From Mesonia aestuariivivens (GTDB lineage: Bacteria > Bacteroidota > Bacteroidia > Flavobacteriales > Flavobacteriaceae): a DNA stretch of 64,000 nt. Below, one piece after another: positions 37,083 to 47,298 of the stretch. How positions within the stretch are numbered: the first letter of the stretch is position 1; the number at the start of each line of letters is the position of its first letter. Location: assembly GCF_019311235.1 (NCBI RefSeq), contig NZ_JAHWDF010000015.1, forward strand, positions 20,090 to 84,089. The letters are read 5' to 3'. Position numbers and translations under genes: made by a program. The notes below the pieces were generated by a model that made no database searches, had not been told where the DNA came from, and was given only the letters and a program-made list of their open reading frames with translations.

Positions 37083-37135
37083 CTCTTGAATCAAAACTTT
37101 TAAACTGAAAAAGATTTTTAGCAGTTAGTTTTATT

Positions 37136-37143
37136 TATTTTTG
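37136..37143 (+). promoter_or_regulatory. Promoter -7 box TATTTTTG for gldA
   Basis: Perfect TAnnTTTG on the plus strand, 18 bases before the gldA ATG. Confidence 0.6.
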
Positions 37144-37161
37144 AGATTAAATTGAATAACT

Positions 37162-38067
37162 ATGGGTATTGAAGTAAAAGGTATTTCTAAATTTTATGGA
37201 GCACAGCAAGCGCTAAAAGAAATTTCTTTTGAAATTAATAGCGGAGAGATTGTTGGTTTTCTAGGCCCAAATGGTGCTGGAAAGTCAACCACCATGAAAA
37301 TTTTGACTGGTTATTTGGCTGCTTCAAAAGGGGTCGCAAAAATAAACGGTCTTGATATTGCCACCGATAAACTCAAAATTCAGCAGCAAATTGGATATCT
37401 GCCAGAACATAACCCATTATACTTAGACATGTATGTTCGCGAGTACTTAGGTTTTAACGCTAAAGTTTACCAAACGCCCAAAGAAGAGATTGAAAAAGTG
37501 ATTCAATTAACCGGATTAACTCCAGAAGCTAATAAAAAAATTGGAGAGCTTTCTAAAGGTTATCGCCAACGGGTAGGTTTAGCTACGGCTTTATTGCATC
37601 ACCCAAGCGTGCTTATTTTAGATGAACCCACCACCGGTTTAGATCCCAACCAACTAGTAGAAATAAGAGAACTCATTAAAAAAATAGGCAAAGAGAAAAC
37701 TATTTTTCTATCTACCCATATTATGCAAGAGGTAGAAGCCGTTTGCGATCGTGTAATTATTATAAACGATGGTGAAATTGTAGCCGATAAAAAGCTTAAA
37801 GAACTTACAGAAGATAACGAACAAATAGTTGTTGTTGAATTTGATTACCGCATAGAAATGATTGCGCTACAACGCTTACCTCAACTTAAAGAAGTAAAAA
37901 ACCCTGCTGGTTTTGTCTACGAAATTACCTTTAAAACTTCTAAAGACATGCGCCCAGTGGTTTTTGATTTTGCCCATGATAACGGACTTAAAATACTTCA
38001 ACTTCATCAGAAAAATAAAAACCTAGAAGAGCTATTTAGAGATTTAACACAGAAACAAAAAGTTTAA
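37162..38067 (+). CDS. gldA: Gliding motility ABC transporter ATP-binding protein GldA
   Basis: ATPase subunit of the GldAFG ABC transporter linked to gliding in Flavobacterium. Walker A is GPNGAGKST (about residues 35-43), the signature motif LSKGYRQRVG, Walker B VLILDEPTTGLDP and the H-loop STHIMQEVEA. The full-length similarity, including the C-terminal 80-residue extension, favours GldA over a generic ABC-2 ATPase. gldF and gldG are not in the window, which is normal because gldA often stands apart. It converges with metF, overlapping by four bases. Confidence 0.88.
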   Translation: MGIEVKGISKFYGAQQALKEISFEINSGEIVGFLGPNGAGKSTTMKILTGYLAASKGVAKINGLDIATDKLKIQQQIGYLPEHNPLYLDMYVREYLGFNAKVYQTPKEEIEKVIQLTGLTPEANKKIGELSKGYRQRVGLATALLHHPSVLILDEPTTGLDPNQLVEIRELIKKIGKEKTIFLSTHIMQEVEAVCDRVIIINDGEIVADKKLKELTEDNEQIVVVEFDYRIEMIALQRLPQLKEVKNPAGFVYEITFKTSKDMRPVVFDFAHDNGLKILQLHQKNKNLEELFRDLTQKQKV

Positions 38068-39020
38068 AACAATGCACTAACTATTTTCTGAATGTTATCA
38101 CTTTTACCCATCGAATAATAATGTAATACGGGCGCACCACCTTCAATGAGTTCTTTACTTTGTTGAATGCACCACTCTATACCTACCTTTCGTACTTCTG
38201 CAGTAGTTTTGCATTTTAGCACTTCTAGCGTTAATTCATCGGGAAGATCTACGTGAAAACGATGCGGTAAAATAGAAAGTTGTTTTTTCGTAGCCAAAGG
38301 TTTTAGTCCGGGAATTATAGGAACGGTAATTCCTGCTTTTCTGCATTTATCTACAAATTCAAAATACTTTTTATTATCAAAAAACATTTGCGTGACCACA
38401 TAACAAGCTCCGGCATCTACTTTTCCTTTTAGACGCAACAAGTCCTGATCTAAACTTGGCGCTTCCATATGCTTTTCAGGATAGCCCGCCACACCAATAC
38501 AAAAATTAGTTTTGCTTTTATTCAGCAATTCTTCATCTAAATATTCTCCTTTGTTGAGCCCTACAATTTGCTTCACCAAATGTTTTGCATACGTATGACC
38601 TTCTTTTTCTGCCGAAAAATAAGTTTCATTTTTTACCGCATCTCCACGCAAAGCCAAGACATTATCGATGCCTAAAAAATCGAGATCGATTAAAAAGTTT
38701 TCGGTATCTTCTTTGGTAAAACCGCCACATAAAATGTGCGGTACAGCATCGACTTCGTATTTATTTTGTATCGCCGCACATATCCCAACGGTTCCCGGGC
38801 GTTTTCGCACTACTTTTTTTTGAAGTAAACCACTGGGAAGTTCTTTATACACATATTCTTCCCGGTGATAAGTGACATCGATAAACGGAGGTTCAAATTC
38901 CATTAAAGGATCGATATGATCAAAAATCGATTGAATATTTTGTCCTTTTAAAGGCGGTAAAATCTCGAAAGAAAATAAGGTTTTTCCTGCTGCTTTTTTT
39001 ATATGGTCTACTACTTTCAT
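38064..39020 (-). CDS. metF: Methylenetetrahydrofolate reductase
   Basis: FAD enzyme producing 5-methyl-THF, the methyl donor for MetH. Visible family segments are FSFEILPPLKG, DVTYHREEYV, NVLALRGD, IGVAGYPEKH, GACYVVTQMFFD and the IIPGLKPL stretch. Its 318 residues fit. It follows metH after an interspersed repeat of about 120 bases and may share the SAM-I controlled transcript. Confidence 0.96.
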   Translation of the reverse strand: MKVVDHIKKAAGKTLFSFEILPPLKGQNIQSIFDHIDPLMEFEPPFIDVTYHREEYVYKELPSGLLQKKVVRKRPGTVGICAAIQNKYEVDAVPHILCGGFTKEDTENFLIDLDFLGIDNVLALRGDAVKNETYFSAEKEGHTYAKHLVKQIVGLNKGEYLDEELLNKSKTNFCIGVAGYPEKHMEAPSLDQDLLRLKGKVDAGACYVVTQMFFDNKKYFEFVDKCRKAGITVPIIPGLKPLATKKQLSILPHRFHVDLPDELTLEVLKCKTTAEVRKVGIEWCIQQSKELIEGGAPVLHYYSMGKSDNIQKIVSALF

Positions 39021-39058
39021 TTTTCGTTTTTAGTCTTAGTTTTTAACTATTTATAATC

Positions 39059-39179
39059 GCGTCATCCCGGACTTGATCTGAATCTCATTCTGTTTCTACT
39101 TCACTTATTCTCTAATACGCTTGATGTGATGCTGAAACAACACTTCGACCCCGCTCAGTATGACATTTCAGCATGACGC
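39059..39179. repeat. Interspersed repeat with inverted ends between metF and metH
   Basis: It begins gcgtcatcccgg and ends gcatgacgc (inverted ends gcgtcat / atgacgc). An internal inverted repeat atgctgaaa / tttcagcat (39129-39137 and 39166-39174) surrounds a diverged cttcgaccccgctcag word. It has no coding content. Confidence 0.6.
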
Positions 39180-39194
39180 TACTTTTAAAATTTT

Positions 39195-41933
39195 CTAAGT
39201 CAAATTGGGACTTAACCATTTTTCAGCTTCTTGAAAAGTGATTCCTTTTCGTTTGGCAAAATCTTCCACCTGATCGGGTTTTATTTTTCCTAGTCCAAAA
39301 TAGCGAGCTTCAGGATGCGCAAAATAATAACCGCTCACACTCGCAGCCGGCCACATCGCTAAATTTTCCGTAAGTTCTACACCAATGTTTTCTTCTACTT
39401 TTAATAATTTCCAAATACTTACTTTTTCTAAATGATCGGGACAGGCTGGATAACCCGGCGCGGGACGAATACCTTTATAGGATTCTTTGATCAATTCAGC
39501 ATTCGACAAATTTTCGTCTTGCGCATAACCCCAATCTTGGATACGGACTTGCCAATGCAAATATTCTGCAAAAGCTTCTGCTAAACGATCGGCTAAAGCT
39601 TTTACCATAATCGAATTGTAATCGTCTAAATTCTTTTCAAACTCTGTGGCTAACTCTTGCGTCCCAAAACCAGTTGTCACACAAAAACACCCAATATAAT
39701 CCTGAATTTCAGCTGCTTTTGGCGCTATAAAATCGGCTAATGCAAAGTTGGGCTTGCCTTTATATTTTTTTAGCTGTTGTCTCAGCGTTCTAAACCGAAT
39801 AATTTCTGCTGAAGTTTCAGGATCTTGAACTGAAATATCGTCAGCTTCGACCGTATTTGCTGGAAACAAACCAAAAACAGCTTTCGCTTTTAATTGTTGC
39901 TGCTGAATAATTTCGGTAAGCATTTTTTCAGCATCTTCAAATAAATTAGTGGCTTGTTGACCAACGACCTCATCTTCTAAAATCTCCGGGAATTTTCCGT
40001 GGAGATCCCAGCTTCTAAAAAAAGGTGTCCAATCGATAAACTCTTTTAATTTTTTCAACTCAAAATCTTCAATTATCTGAATCCCTAATTGATTAGGTTG
40101 GATAATATCTTCAGCTTTCCAATCGATTTGAAATTTATTTTTTCTAGCTTCAGCAATCGTTAAATATTCTTTCTTTTTGGTTCGGCTTAAAAACTTCTCT
40201 CTGAATTCGGCATAATCGAGTTTTAGATCGGTTTTGTATTTCATCGCCGTTTCTTTTTGTAATAAATTTCCTACCACGGTTACCGCACGAGACGCATCGT
40301 TTACGTGAACGACCGCGTGCTGATATTCTGCATCAATTTTTACAGCCGTATGCGCTTTAGAAGTTGTTGCGCCCCCAATTAATAACGGAACTTCAAAATC
40401 TTGACGTTGCATTTCTTTGGCAAGAAAAACCATCTCGTCTAAGGATGGTGTGATCAATCCGCTTAAACCTATAATATCGACTTGTTGCGCTTTGGCTTCT
40501 GCAATAATTTTTTCCGGAGGAACCATGACTCCCAAATCGATAATTTCATAATTATTACAAGCAAGAACCACGCTTACAATGTTCTTCCCTATATCGTGTA
40601 CATCGCCTTTTACGGTCGCCATTAAAATTTTTCCTGCACCACTTTTTTCATTTTCAGAAAGCGGATTTTTCAATTTTTCTTCTTCAATAAAAGGGAATAA
40701 ATAAGCAACGGCCTTTTTCATTACTCGGGCAGATTTCACTACTTGAGGAAGGAACATTTTTCCGCTTCCAAAGAGATCTCCTACCACGTTCATTCCTGCC
40801 ATTAAATGACCTTCAATGACATGAATAGGTTTTTCTGATTGCTGTCGAGCTTCTTCAACATCTTCTAAAATATACGTATCGATGCCTTTTACCAAAGCAC
40901 GCGTGATTCGGTCTTGCAAAGCCTCTTCTCGCCAAGACAGATCAACTTTATTTTTTTCTGATTTATTATTTTTTACCGTTTCTGCAAACTCCAATAAACG
41001 TTCAGTAGCATCGCCGCGACGATCAAGCATTACGTCTTCTACATGTTCTAATAAATCTTTAGGAATGTCGTCGTAAACCTGTAACATCGTCGGGTTAACA
41101 ATACCAATATTCATCCCGGCTTGTATGGCATGATACAAAAACACCGAATGCATCGCTTCACGAACGGCATTATTTCCGCGGAAAGAAAAAGAAATATTGC
41201 TCACGCCGCCGCTCACGCTTACATAAGGAAGATTCTGTTTTACCCAACGCGAAGCTTCAATAAAATTGATTGCGTTTTTTCGGTGTTCTTCCATTCCCGT
41301 AGCGACCGGAAAAATGTTTAAATCGAAGATGATATCTTCCGGCGGGAAGTTCACTTTATTCACCAATAAATCATAAGAACGTTGTGCAATTTCGATGCGA
41401 CGCTGGTAATTATCGGCTTGCCCAACTTCATCAAAAGCCATCACGACTACCGCAGCTCCATAACGTTTAATCTTCTTGGCGTGAAGTAAAAATTCTTCTT
41501 CACCTTCTTTGAGCGAAATTGAATTCACCACACATTTTCCTTGAACAACTTGCAAACCGGCTTCGATAATTGCCCATTTAGAGCTATCGATCATGATTGG
41601 CACACGAGAAATATCTGGTTCTGAAACGATTAGATTTAGAAAATTTACCATCGCTTCTTTTCCATCAATCAAACCATCGTCCATATTTATATCAATAATC
41701 TGCGCGCCGCCTTCTACCTGATCGCGGGCGATGGCCAAAGCTTCCTCAAATTTTTCTTCTTTGATGAGTCGTAAAAATTTTCGAGAGCCGGCTACATTGG
41801 TACGTTCACCTACATTCACAAAATTGCTTTCGGGAGTGATGATCAAAGGTTCTAAACCCGAAAGTTTCAATGGTCGAAAACTTGAATTGGTTTTACTATT
41901 ATTTTTAGGTTCTATCGCTGTAAATAAATTCAT
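39195..41933 (-). CDS. metH: Methionine synthase, C-terminal part (folate, cobalamin and reactivation domains)
   Basis: Cobalamin-dependent methyltransferase module of MetH. In order: pterin-binding domain ([15 protein letters not shown], about residues 41-300), cap and cobalamin-binding domains with the base-off signature DVHDIGKN and the [13 protein letters not shown] segment (about 400-590), and the SAM-dependent reactivation domain (about 600-912, ending in [33 protein letters not shown]). The homocysteine-binding module is a separate protein encoded 6 bases upstream. Together they equal a full MetH, a split usual in Bacteroidota. Confidence 0.96.
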   Translation of the reverse strand: MNLFTAIEPKNNSKTNSSFRPLKLSGLEPLIITPESNFVNVGERTNVAGSRKFLRLIKEEKFEEALAIARDQVEGGAQIIDINMDDGLIDGKEAMVNFLNLIVSEPDISRVPIMIDSSKWAIIEAGLQVVQGKCVVNSISLKEGEEEFLLHAKKIKRYGAAVVVMAFDEVGQADNYQRRIEIAQRSYDLLVNKVNFPPEDIIFDLNIFPVATGMEEHRKNAINFIEASRWVKQNLPYVSVSGGVSNISFSFRGNNAVREAMHSVFLYHAIQAGMNIGIVNPTMLQVYDDIPKDLLEHVEDVMLDRRGDATERLLEFAETVKNNKSEKNKVDLSWREEALQDRITRALVKGIDTYILEDVEEARQQSEKPIHVIEGHLMAGMNVVGDLFGSGKMFLPQVVKSARVMKKAVAYLFPFIEEEKLKNPLSENEKSGAGKILMATVKGDVHDIGKNIVSVVLACNNYEIIDLGVMVPPEKIIAEAKAQQVDIIGLSGLITPSLDEMVFLAKEMQRQDFEVPLLIGGATTSKAHTAVKIDAEYQHAVVHVNDASRAVTVVGNLLQKETAMKYKTDLKLDYAEFREKFLSRTKKKEYLTIAEARKNKFQIDWKAEDIIQPNQLGIQIIEDFELKKLKEFIDWTPFFRSWDLHGKFPEILEDEVVGQQATNLFEDAEKMLTEIIQQQQLKAKAVFGLFPANTVEADDISVQDPETSAEIIRFRTLRQQLKKYKGKPNFALADFIAPKAAEIQDYIGCFCVTTGFGTQELATEFEKNLDDYNSIMVKALADRLAEAFAEYLHWQVRIQDWGYAQDENLSNAELIKESYKGIRPAPGYPACPDHLEKVSIWKLLKVEENIGVELTENLAMWPAASVSGYYFAHPEARYFGLGKIKPDQVEDFAKRKGITFQEAEKWLSPNLT

Positions 41934-41939
41934 TTTATA

Positions 41940-42947
41940 TTAAATTAATTGTGGAGCTTCCAATTTTCGAGGCGAATACTTGCCTGCCACATTTGCAATG
42001 GCTTTGATATGCTCCGGCGTAGTTCCGCAGCAACCGCCAATGATATTCACTAAATTTTTCTGAAGGTATTCTTCAATCTGACTCGCCATTTCTTCGGGAG
42101 ATTCATCGTATTCTCCAAAGGCATTCGGCAATCCAGCATTGGGATAGGCGGAAACGCCTGCCGAAGTTCTGTTAGCTAAAACTTCTAAATGTGGCGTGAG
42201 TTGTTTGGCACCTAACGCACAATTAAAACCTACGCTTAACAACGGAATATGCGAGACAGAGATTAGAAAAGCCTCGGCGGTTTGTCCTGATAAAGTTCTT
42301 CCAGAAGCATCGGTGATCGTACCGCTTAACATTACCGGAATATCGATTTGTTGTTCTTCTTTTATTTCTTCAATGGCAAAAAGAGCAGCTTTGGCGTTAA
42401 GCGTATCAAAAACAGTCTCAACCAATAAAATATCGACACCTCCTTTGAGTAAAGCTAGCGCTTGTTGTTTGTAAGCCATGCGTAATTCATCAAAACAAAT
42501 CGCACGAAAACCGGGATTATTTACATCTGGAGATATGCTAGCGGTCTTATTGGTTGGCCCCATCGCACCGGCAACAAAACGTGGTTTTTCAGTATTCTCC
42601 AAGGTGATTTTTTGAGCGACTTCTTTGGCAATTCTGGCAGACTCATAATTGAGCTCATCGACCAAATGTTCCATTTTATAATCGGCCATCGCAATGGTAG
42701 TTCCCGAAAATGTATTGGTTTCTACAATATCTGCTCCGGCTTCAAAATACTTTTGATGTACTTCTGCTATCGCTTTGGGTTGAGTTAACGATAAGAGATC
42801 GTTATTCCCTTTAACGGGAATCTCCCAATTTTTAAAACGTTCTCCCTGAAAATCTTCTTCAGAAAATTGATAGCGCTGTAGCATCGTGCCCATTGCACCA
42901 TCGAGAACCAATATTTTTTGTATTAATAATTCCTTTAATTTACTCAT
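41940..42947 (-). CDS. Methionine synthase, N-terminal homocysteine methyltransferase part
   Basis: A 335-residue zinc-dependent homocysteine S-methyltransferase domain. Segments include LDGAMGTMLQRY, the first zinc Cys in VGFNCALGA, and the paired zinc Cys in IGGCCGTTPEHI. It precedes the rest of MetH by 6 bases and is the first gene after a SAM-I riboswitch, so its expression should fall when SAM is plentiful. Confidence 0.95.
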   Translation of the reverse strand: MSKLKELLIQKILVLDGAMGTMLQRYQFSEEDFQGERFKNWEIPVKGNNDLLSLTQPKAIAEVHQKYFEAGADIVETNTFSGTTIAMADYKMEHLVDELNYESARIAKEVAQKITLENTEKPRFVAGAMGPTNKTASISPDVNNPGFRAICFDELRMAYKQQALALLKGGVDILLVETVFDTLNAKAALFAIEEIKEEQQIDIPVMLSGTITDASGRTLSGQTAEAFLISVSHIPLLSVGFNCALGAKQLTPHLEVLANRTSAGVSAYPNAGLPNAFGEYDESPEEMASQIEEYLQKNLVNIIGGCCGTTPEHIKAIANVAGKYSPRKLEAPQLI

Positions 42948-43003
42948 AGCATTTATATATAATAGCTATCAGAAAAAGGAACAGAAGGAAAGTAATTCTG
43001 TAT

Positions 43004-43118
43004 GGGTTATCTATCTGCTTTTGCAGTAGAATGTAGCACCTTCTCACTCTATTTTCACAGAAAAAGGGTTGCTAAGGCTTCTTTGGGTCTAGTCCCTCTG
43101 CCTTTCTTGATAACTTAT
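43004..43118 (-). promoter_or_regulatory. SAM-I (S-box) riboswitch
   Basis: On the minus strand the classic S-box parts appear in order: P1 5' strand GTTATC, CAAGAAAGGCAGAGGGACT, the GACCC...GAAGCC segment, TAGCAACC, GGTGCTACATTCTACTGC, and the P1 3' strand GATAACC. This is an essentially complete SAM-I aptamer, 57 bases before the metH N-part gene. I see no strong intrinsic terminator between P1 and the start codon, so control may act on translation or through a weaker hairpin. Confidence 0.93.
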
Positions 43119-43184
43119 TTCAATTTAAATATGAACTTGTGCCTATAAAATAAGCCTTTACTATTGATTTGTAACTAATCGTGT

Positions 43185-43604
43185 TTAAACCTGATTACCA
43201 TTTAAAAAAACTTCGTAATTAATTTCAGCCGTTTTCTCTAGCATTTTTGCTACCGAACAATACTTCTCTAACGATAGATCTACTGCACGGCGTGCTTTAT
43301 TTTCTGGCAAATCTCCCTCCAACTTAATTTTTAAATCTATTTTTTCAAATACTTTTGGCACAGCTTCTGGGTTGCGATAACCTTCAACCTCCATCTCTAG
43401 ATGCGTTAATTCTAAGTGTTGTTTTTTTAAAATATGAACAATATCAATTCCGCTGCAACCAGCAATACCACGCAATAACAAATCCATAGGACTAGAGCCT
43501 TGAGGATTTTCAACCGATTTATTATCTAAATGAATCTCATCACCACGCTCGTTAGTGGTCACAAAATGAAAATCGTTATTGAGTCGTTTTAAATGCACTT
43601 TCAT
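43185..43604 (-). CDS. OsmC-family peroxiredoxin-like protein
   Basis: A 139-residue OsmC/YhfA-like protein. The two redox Cys are in GIAGCSGIDIV and EKYCSVAKM, spaced as in the OsmC family, whose members reduce organic hydroperoxides. It is cytoplasmic and stands alone with its own promoter box. It is not obviously linked to the methionine genes around it. Confidence 0.9.
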   Translation of the reverse strand: MKVHLKRLNNDFHFVTTNERGDEIHLDNKSVENPQGSSPMDLLLRGIAGCSGIDIVHILKKQHLELTHLEMEVEGYRNPEAVPKVFEKIDLKIKLEGDLPENKARRAVDLSLEKYCSVAKMLEKTAEINYEVFLNGNQV

Positions 43605-43618
43605 AGCTTGTTTTTTTT

Positions 43619-43626
43619 CAAAGATA
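43619..43626 (-). promoter_or_regulatory. Promoter -7 box TATCTTTG for the OsmC gene
   Basis: Perfect TAnnTTTG on the minus strand, 14 bases before the OsmC-family ATG. It overlaps the 3' end region of hom. Confidence 0.6.
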
Positions 43627-43631
43627 ACGAT

Positions 43632-44699
43632 TCAAATTCTTTCTGCTAATTTTACGACATCACTCACCAAACCTCTGGCAGTTACTTTAGCTCCTGCTCC
43701 AGCGCCTTGAATGACCAAGGGTTGATTTCCGTATGATTCGGTATAAATTTCAAATAGAGCGTCTGCCCCTTGTAAAGCGCCTAATGGATTTTGTTTTTGT
43801 TCGCTAACAAGTTTTACTTCTAAAACTTCTTGCTCTACATCAAACTCGCCAATGTAACGCAAGACTTCATTCTCGTTCAGTTTTGCTTTCAACGATTCAA
43901 ATTCTTCATCTAAATCGGTAATTTTTTCTTGAAACGTCGTTACTGAAGTAGTTGCTGTTAAATGAAAAGGAACTAAACTCTTTACTTTTACATCTTCTAA
44001 ATTGTAAGAAAATTGAAGTTCTCTTGCTAAAATGAGTAATTTTCTTGCCACATCTGTTCCTGAAAGGTCGGTACGAGGATCAGGTTCTGTAAAGCCTTTT
44101 TCTTTTGCTAAGGTCAATACTTTACTAAAAGATTTATCTTCTTCTGAAAATGTATTAAAAATATAACTCAGTGATCCTGAAAACACACCTCTTATCTTAG
44201 TGATTTTTTCTGCGGAATTGTATAAACTTTTAAGCGTTTCTATCACAGGAAGTCCGGCGCCTACATTCGTTTCATATAAAAAATGCGTATTGTTTTCTTT
44301 TAAAACTTCTTTAAAATAGGCATATTCTTCATAAGCTAAGGTATTAGCTACTTTATTAGCAGCAATAATATGAAAACCATTTTCTACTAAAAAAGTGTAA
44401 TTAGCAACCAATTGTTTAGATGCCGTAGCATCGATAACCACTACGTTTTTCCATTTTTTTGATTGTACAAATTGAACAATATCTTCTAACCGATAAGGAA
44501 GACTGAAGTCTTTAAAATTTGCTTTCCAGCTTTGATCTACGCCTTCGTCTTTAAAAAATGCAGTCGTAGAATTTACAATTACTGGAATTTCTACTGCTAA
44601 ATTTTGTTGCTTAAAAATTTCTTTGGCTTCTAGAATTTGATTAATAAACGTACTGCCTACGTTACCTATGCCAAACAAGATGAGCTGTACTTTTTTCAT
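43632..44699 (-). CDS. Homoserine dehydrogenase (stand-alone)
   Basis: NAD(P)-dependent reduction of aspartate semialdehyde to homoserine. The nucleotide-binding loop is FGIGNVGSTF near residue 9; ATASKQLVANY and ANKVANTLAY follow. The catalytic region has NVGAGLPVIETLKSL, RGVFSGSLSYIFN and the EPDPRTDLSGTDVARKL signature. At 355 residues it has neither an aspartokinase nor a C-terminal ACT domain. It overlaps metX by 38 bases and makes the substrate of MetX. Confidence 0.93.
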   Translation of the reverse strand: MKKVQLILFGIGNVGSTFINQILEAKEIFKQQNLAVEIPVIVNSTTAFFKDEGVDQSWKANFKDFSLPYRLEDIVQFVQSKKWKNVVVIDATASKQLVANYTFLVENGFHIIAANKVANTLAYEEYAYFKEVLKENNTHFLYETNVGAGLPVIETLKSLYNSAEKITKIRGVFSGSLSYIFNTFSEEDKSFSKVLTLAKEKGFTEPDPRTDLSGTDVARKLLILARELQFSYNLEDVKVKSLVPFHLTATTSVTTFQEKITDLDEEFESLKAKLNENEVLRYIGEFDVEQEVLEVKLVSEQKQNPLGALQGADALFEIYTESYGNQPLVIQGAGAGAKVTARGLVSDVVKLAERI

Positions 44700-45675
44700 T
44701 TTTGTTTTTTATTTTTTGAAAAATGGGTTGTAATAAATTTGAAAGTTGTTGATGTTCGATTAGAAAAGCATCGTGCCCGTGAATAGATTTAATTTCTTTG
44801 ATACTTACTTGAGGATGATGCTTACTTAAACTCACATAAGTATTCCAGTTATCTTCTGCTAGAAAAAACTGATCTGAATTGATAGTAATGATGTGAATAT
44901 GTGCTTTAATATTTTTTGCTACACTTAACCAATCATCACTTCCATTAGAAATATCAATGGTACTTAACAGGTGATTCATTAACCGGTAAGCCGGAAGTTT
45001 ATAGCGATTTCTTAAAGCTCTCCCGTGAAAATCTAACCAGTCTTGAACTTTAAATTTTCCTTTCTTTTTCTCTCTGTTGAATTTTTGGTTTAATGATGCT
45101 GGTGTACGATAAAAGCTCATCGCATGTTGACGCGCATCTTCAATTGGTGCTGAAGAATTACTAAGAATAGTTTCTTGAATACTACAGTTGGCCAATACCC
45201 AATCACTTGCCGTATGGTGTGTTGCTATAGGAATAATATTTTCCGCTAGATGGGGATTATTTACTGCCATATGCCAAGTAATAGCTCCACCAATAGAACA
45301 ACCTATATTGGCAAATAATTTTTTTATTCCTAATGAATAAACCCCTTCAATAAATAGATTTGAAATATCATTGATCGTGAAATCTTTATAATTAAAAATT
45401 AAATCTTCTAGGTCTGCGCCGTATCCATTTCCAGGAACATTAAATGCCAAAACTGTGAATGTATTTAAATCAATAATTTTACCGTTTCCTACAATTTGTC
45501 TGAACCATCCATTTTCACCTACCAAAGTTGAATTTCCTGTTAGCGCATGATTCACCATAACAACTGGCGCTTCACCTAAAGGCAAACCAAAAAGTTGGTA
45601 AGACAACTCTATATCGCGGATAAATCCTTTTTCAGATTCGAATTTTTCAATGCTTATGTACCTTAAACTACTCAT
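44662..45675 (-). CDS. metX: Homoserine O-acetyltransferase
   Basis: Alpha/beta hydrolase fold acyltransferase activating homoserine for sulfhydrylation. The nucleophile elbow is GCSIGG, the catalytic His is in HGHDAFLIEH, and the VMNHALTGNS segment forms the oxyanion region. Its 337 residues are close to the family. Acetyl rather than succinyl use is inferred from the adjacent O-acetylhomoserine sulfhydrylase. It lies 3 bases after met17 and overlaps hom. Confidence 0.93.
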   Translation of the reverse strand: MSSLRYISIEKFESEKGFIRDIELSYQLFGLPLGEAPVVMVNHALTGNSTLVGENGWFRQIVGNGKIIDLNTFTVLAFNVPGNGYGADLEDLIFNYKDFTINDISNLFIEGVYSLGIKKLFANIGCSIGGAITWHMAVNNPHLAENIIPIATHHTASDWVLANCSIQETILSNSSAPIEDARQHAMSFYRTPASLNQKFNREKKKGKFKVQDWLDFHGRALRNRYKLPAYRLMNHLLSTIDISNGSDDWLSVAKNIKAHIHIITINSDQFFLAEDNWNTYVSLSKHHPQVSIKEIKSIHGHDAFLIEHQQLSNLLQPIFQKIKNKNEKSTAHLVWHR

Positions 45676-45678
45676 CGC

Positions 45679-46971
45679 TTATTGTAAAACAGATTGATGT
45701 GCTTTAACTAAAGCTGCTTTTAAATCACTTTTTAAATCTTCTAGATCTTCTAAGCCTACACTCAAACGAATTAAATCTTGTGTTACTCCCGTTGCTAATT
45801 GCTGTTCTTCGTTTAATTGTTGGTGCGTGGTACTTGCTGGATGAATAATGAGTGATTTGCTATCGCCAATATTGGCTAAAAGTGAAAATAATTTGGTATT
45901 ACTCACAATACTTTTAGCTGCTTCAAAACCTCCTTTTACACCAAAAGTTAGAAGTCCGCTTTTTCCCTTGGGTAAATATTTTTCAGCTAAATTGAAATAA
46001 TCACTCGTCGCTAAACCGGGATAATTCACCCATGCTACTTCTTCTTGTTGCTGAAGCCACTCCGCAAGGTGAAGTGCATTTTGAGAATGTTGTTTAATTC
46101 TTATCTCTAATGTTTCTAGACCCTGAATAATTTGAAAAGCGTTAAAAGGACTCAACGCCGCGCCGTGATCTCGTAAGCCTTCTACTCTTACTTTTGCAAT
46201 AAAAGCTGCCTCACCAAGTGCCTCGTGATAAATCAATCCATGATAACCAGGAGAAGGTTCTGTAAATTCAGGAAATTTTCCGTTCGCCCAATTAAAGTTT
46301 CCTGCGTCGATGATGGCTCCGCCTAAGGCCGTTCCATTACCGTTAATATATTTGGTAAGTGAATGAATAACGATATCTGCTCCGTAAGCAATAGGATTTA
46401 AAAGACTTGGGGTGGCGACCGTATTATCTACAATAAATGGAACTTTTGCTTTTTTAGCTTCCGTAGCAATGGCCGCTAGATCTAACACATCAAGTTTAGG
46501 ATTTCCTAAAGATTCTACAAAAATGGCTCTTGTATTCTCTTGAATAGCTTTTCCGAAATTTTCAGGTATTGAGGGGTCTACAAAAGTAGTTTTAATTCCG
46601 AATCGCGGAAGAGTAACATGAAGTAGATTATAGGTGCCACCATATAGACTATTGGAGGCTACAATATGATCTCCTGCTTTTAACAAGGTAAGTAAAGTGG
46701 TATTAATAGCAGCGGTTCCTGAGGCAGTTACCACAGCACCAATACCGCCTTCAACTGCAGCTAAGCGTTGTTCTAAAATATCGTTCGTAGGATTGTTTAA
46801 GCGTGTATAAATAAATCCTGGTTTTGCTAAACTAAACACATCGGCTGCGTGTTGAGCATCTTCAAACACATAAGAAGTGGTTTGATACAAAGGCACCGCT
46901 CGGGTTCCTTTATTAGCAGTAACATCGTGACCTGCGTGCAAAGCATTTGTGGCATTTTTTAGTGTACTCAT
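45679..46971 (-). CDS. O-acetylhomoserine sulfhydrylase
   Basis: PLP enzyme of the Cys/Met metabolism family that forms homocysteine from O-acetylhomoserine and sulfide (Met17/MetY type). The PLP lysine is in HSLTKYINGNG; YTRLNNPTNDILE, ASNSLYGGTYNL and GLEDLEDL are family segments. The 430-residue length, with the insertion FPEFTEPSPGYHGL, distinguishes it from cystathionine gamma-synthase. It is the first gene of met17-metX-hom and is preceded by two Met-rich leader peptides with terminators. Confidence 0.94.
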   Translation of the reverse strand: MSTLKNATNALHAGHDVTANKGTRAVPLYQTTSYVFEDAQHAADVFSLAKPGFIYTRLNNPTNDILEQRLAAVEGGIGAVVTASGTAAINTTLLTLLKAGDHIVASNSLYGGTYNLLHVTLPRFGIKTTFVDPSIPENFGKAIQENTRAIFVESLGNPKLDVLDLAAIATEAKKAKVPFIVDNTVATPSLLNPIAYGADIVIHSLTKYINGNGTALGGAIIDAGNFNWANGKFPEFTEPSPGYHGLIYHEALGEAAFIAKVRVEGLRDHGAALSPFNAFQIIQGLETLEIRIKQHSQNALHLAEWLQQQEEVAWVNYPGLATSDYFNLAEKYLPKGKSGLLTFGVKGGFEAAKSIVSNTKLFSLLANIGDSKSLIIHPASTTHQQLNEEQQLATGVTQDLIRLSVGLEDLEDLKSDLKAALVKAHQSVLQ

Positions 46972-47017
46972 GTTTTTAGTTTTAATGATTAAACAATTGA
47001 AAATTTAATTTTTAGAA

Positions 47018-47059
47018 ATAAAAAAAGTCCCTTTGGATCATTATCACCAAAGGGACTTT
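47018..47059 (-). terminator. Second methionine attenuator terminator
   Basis: A perfect 13-bp stem (47047-47059 and 47024-47036, core aaagtccctttgg/ccaaagggacttt) with a ten-base loop and a T run on the minus strand. It lies between the second Met leader and the met17 ATG. A weak competing pairing is possible between TTTAAG right after the leader stop and CTTAAA that overlaps the start of the stem. Confidence 0.85.
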
Positions 47060-47083
47060 AAGTTTGAAAACAATTCGCTTAAA

Positions 47084-47182
47084 TCACAATTTAGGGCAAT
47101 AACGAGGTGGATGCTGCATCATGCGACACATCATCATTGGCATAGCCATCATCATTACGTTAGTTACCAAATTGAAATTCAT
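47084..47182 (-). CDS. Met-rich leader peptide 2
   Basis: A 32-codon frame with ATG at 47182 and TGA at 47084-47086. Ten of 32 residues are Met: residues 10-22 read MMMAMPMMMCRMM. It ends with QHPPRYCPKL. A 13-bp terminator follows within 25 bases and then met17. The design is that of a translational attenuator sensing charged tRNA-Met. A six-codon frame (47185-47205, Met, Lys and Asn only) ends two bases before it and may be chance or help loading. Confidence 0.82.
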   Translation of the reverse strand: MNFNLVTNVMMMAMPMMMCRMMQHPPRYCPKL

Positions 47183-47245
47183 AATTAATTATTTTTCTTT
47201 TTCATAGCACCTGCAAAAACAGGATTTTAATTAAAAATAAGATAT

Positions 47246-47273
47246 AAAAAAAGCCGCTGTGTTTACAGCGGCT
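47246..47273 (-). terminator. First methionine attenuator terminator
   Basis: A perfect 9-bp GC-rich stem (47265-47273 and 47252-47260, agccgctgt/acagcggct) with a four-base loop, followed by seven T on the minus strand. It comes 25 bases after the first Met leader. ACAGCG in leader codons 17-18 copies its 3' arm and could pair with the 5' arm to form an antiterminator. Confidence 0.85.
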
Positions 47274-47298
47274 CTATGATATATTTTATAAAAAAAAT

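Noticed and set aside
47185..47205. A six-codon frame ending two bases before Met leader 2
   Set aside because: It holds only Met, Lys and Asn codons in an A-rich stretch and may be chance; it is mentioned only in the leader 2 entry.
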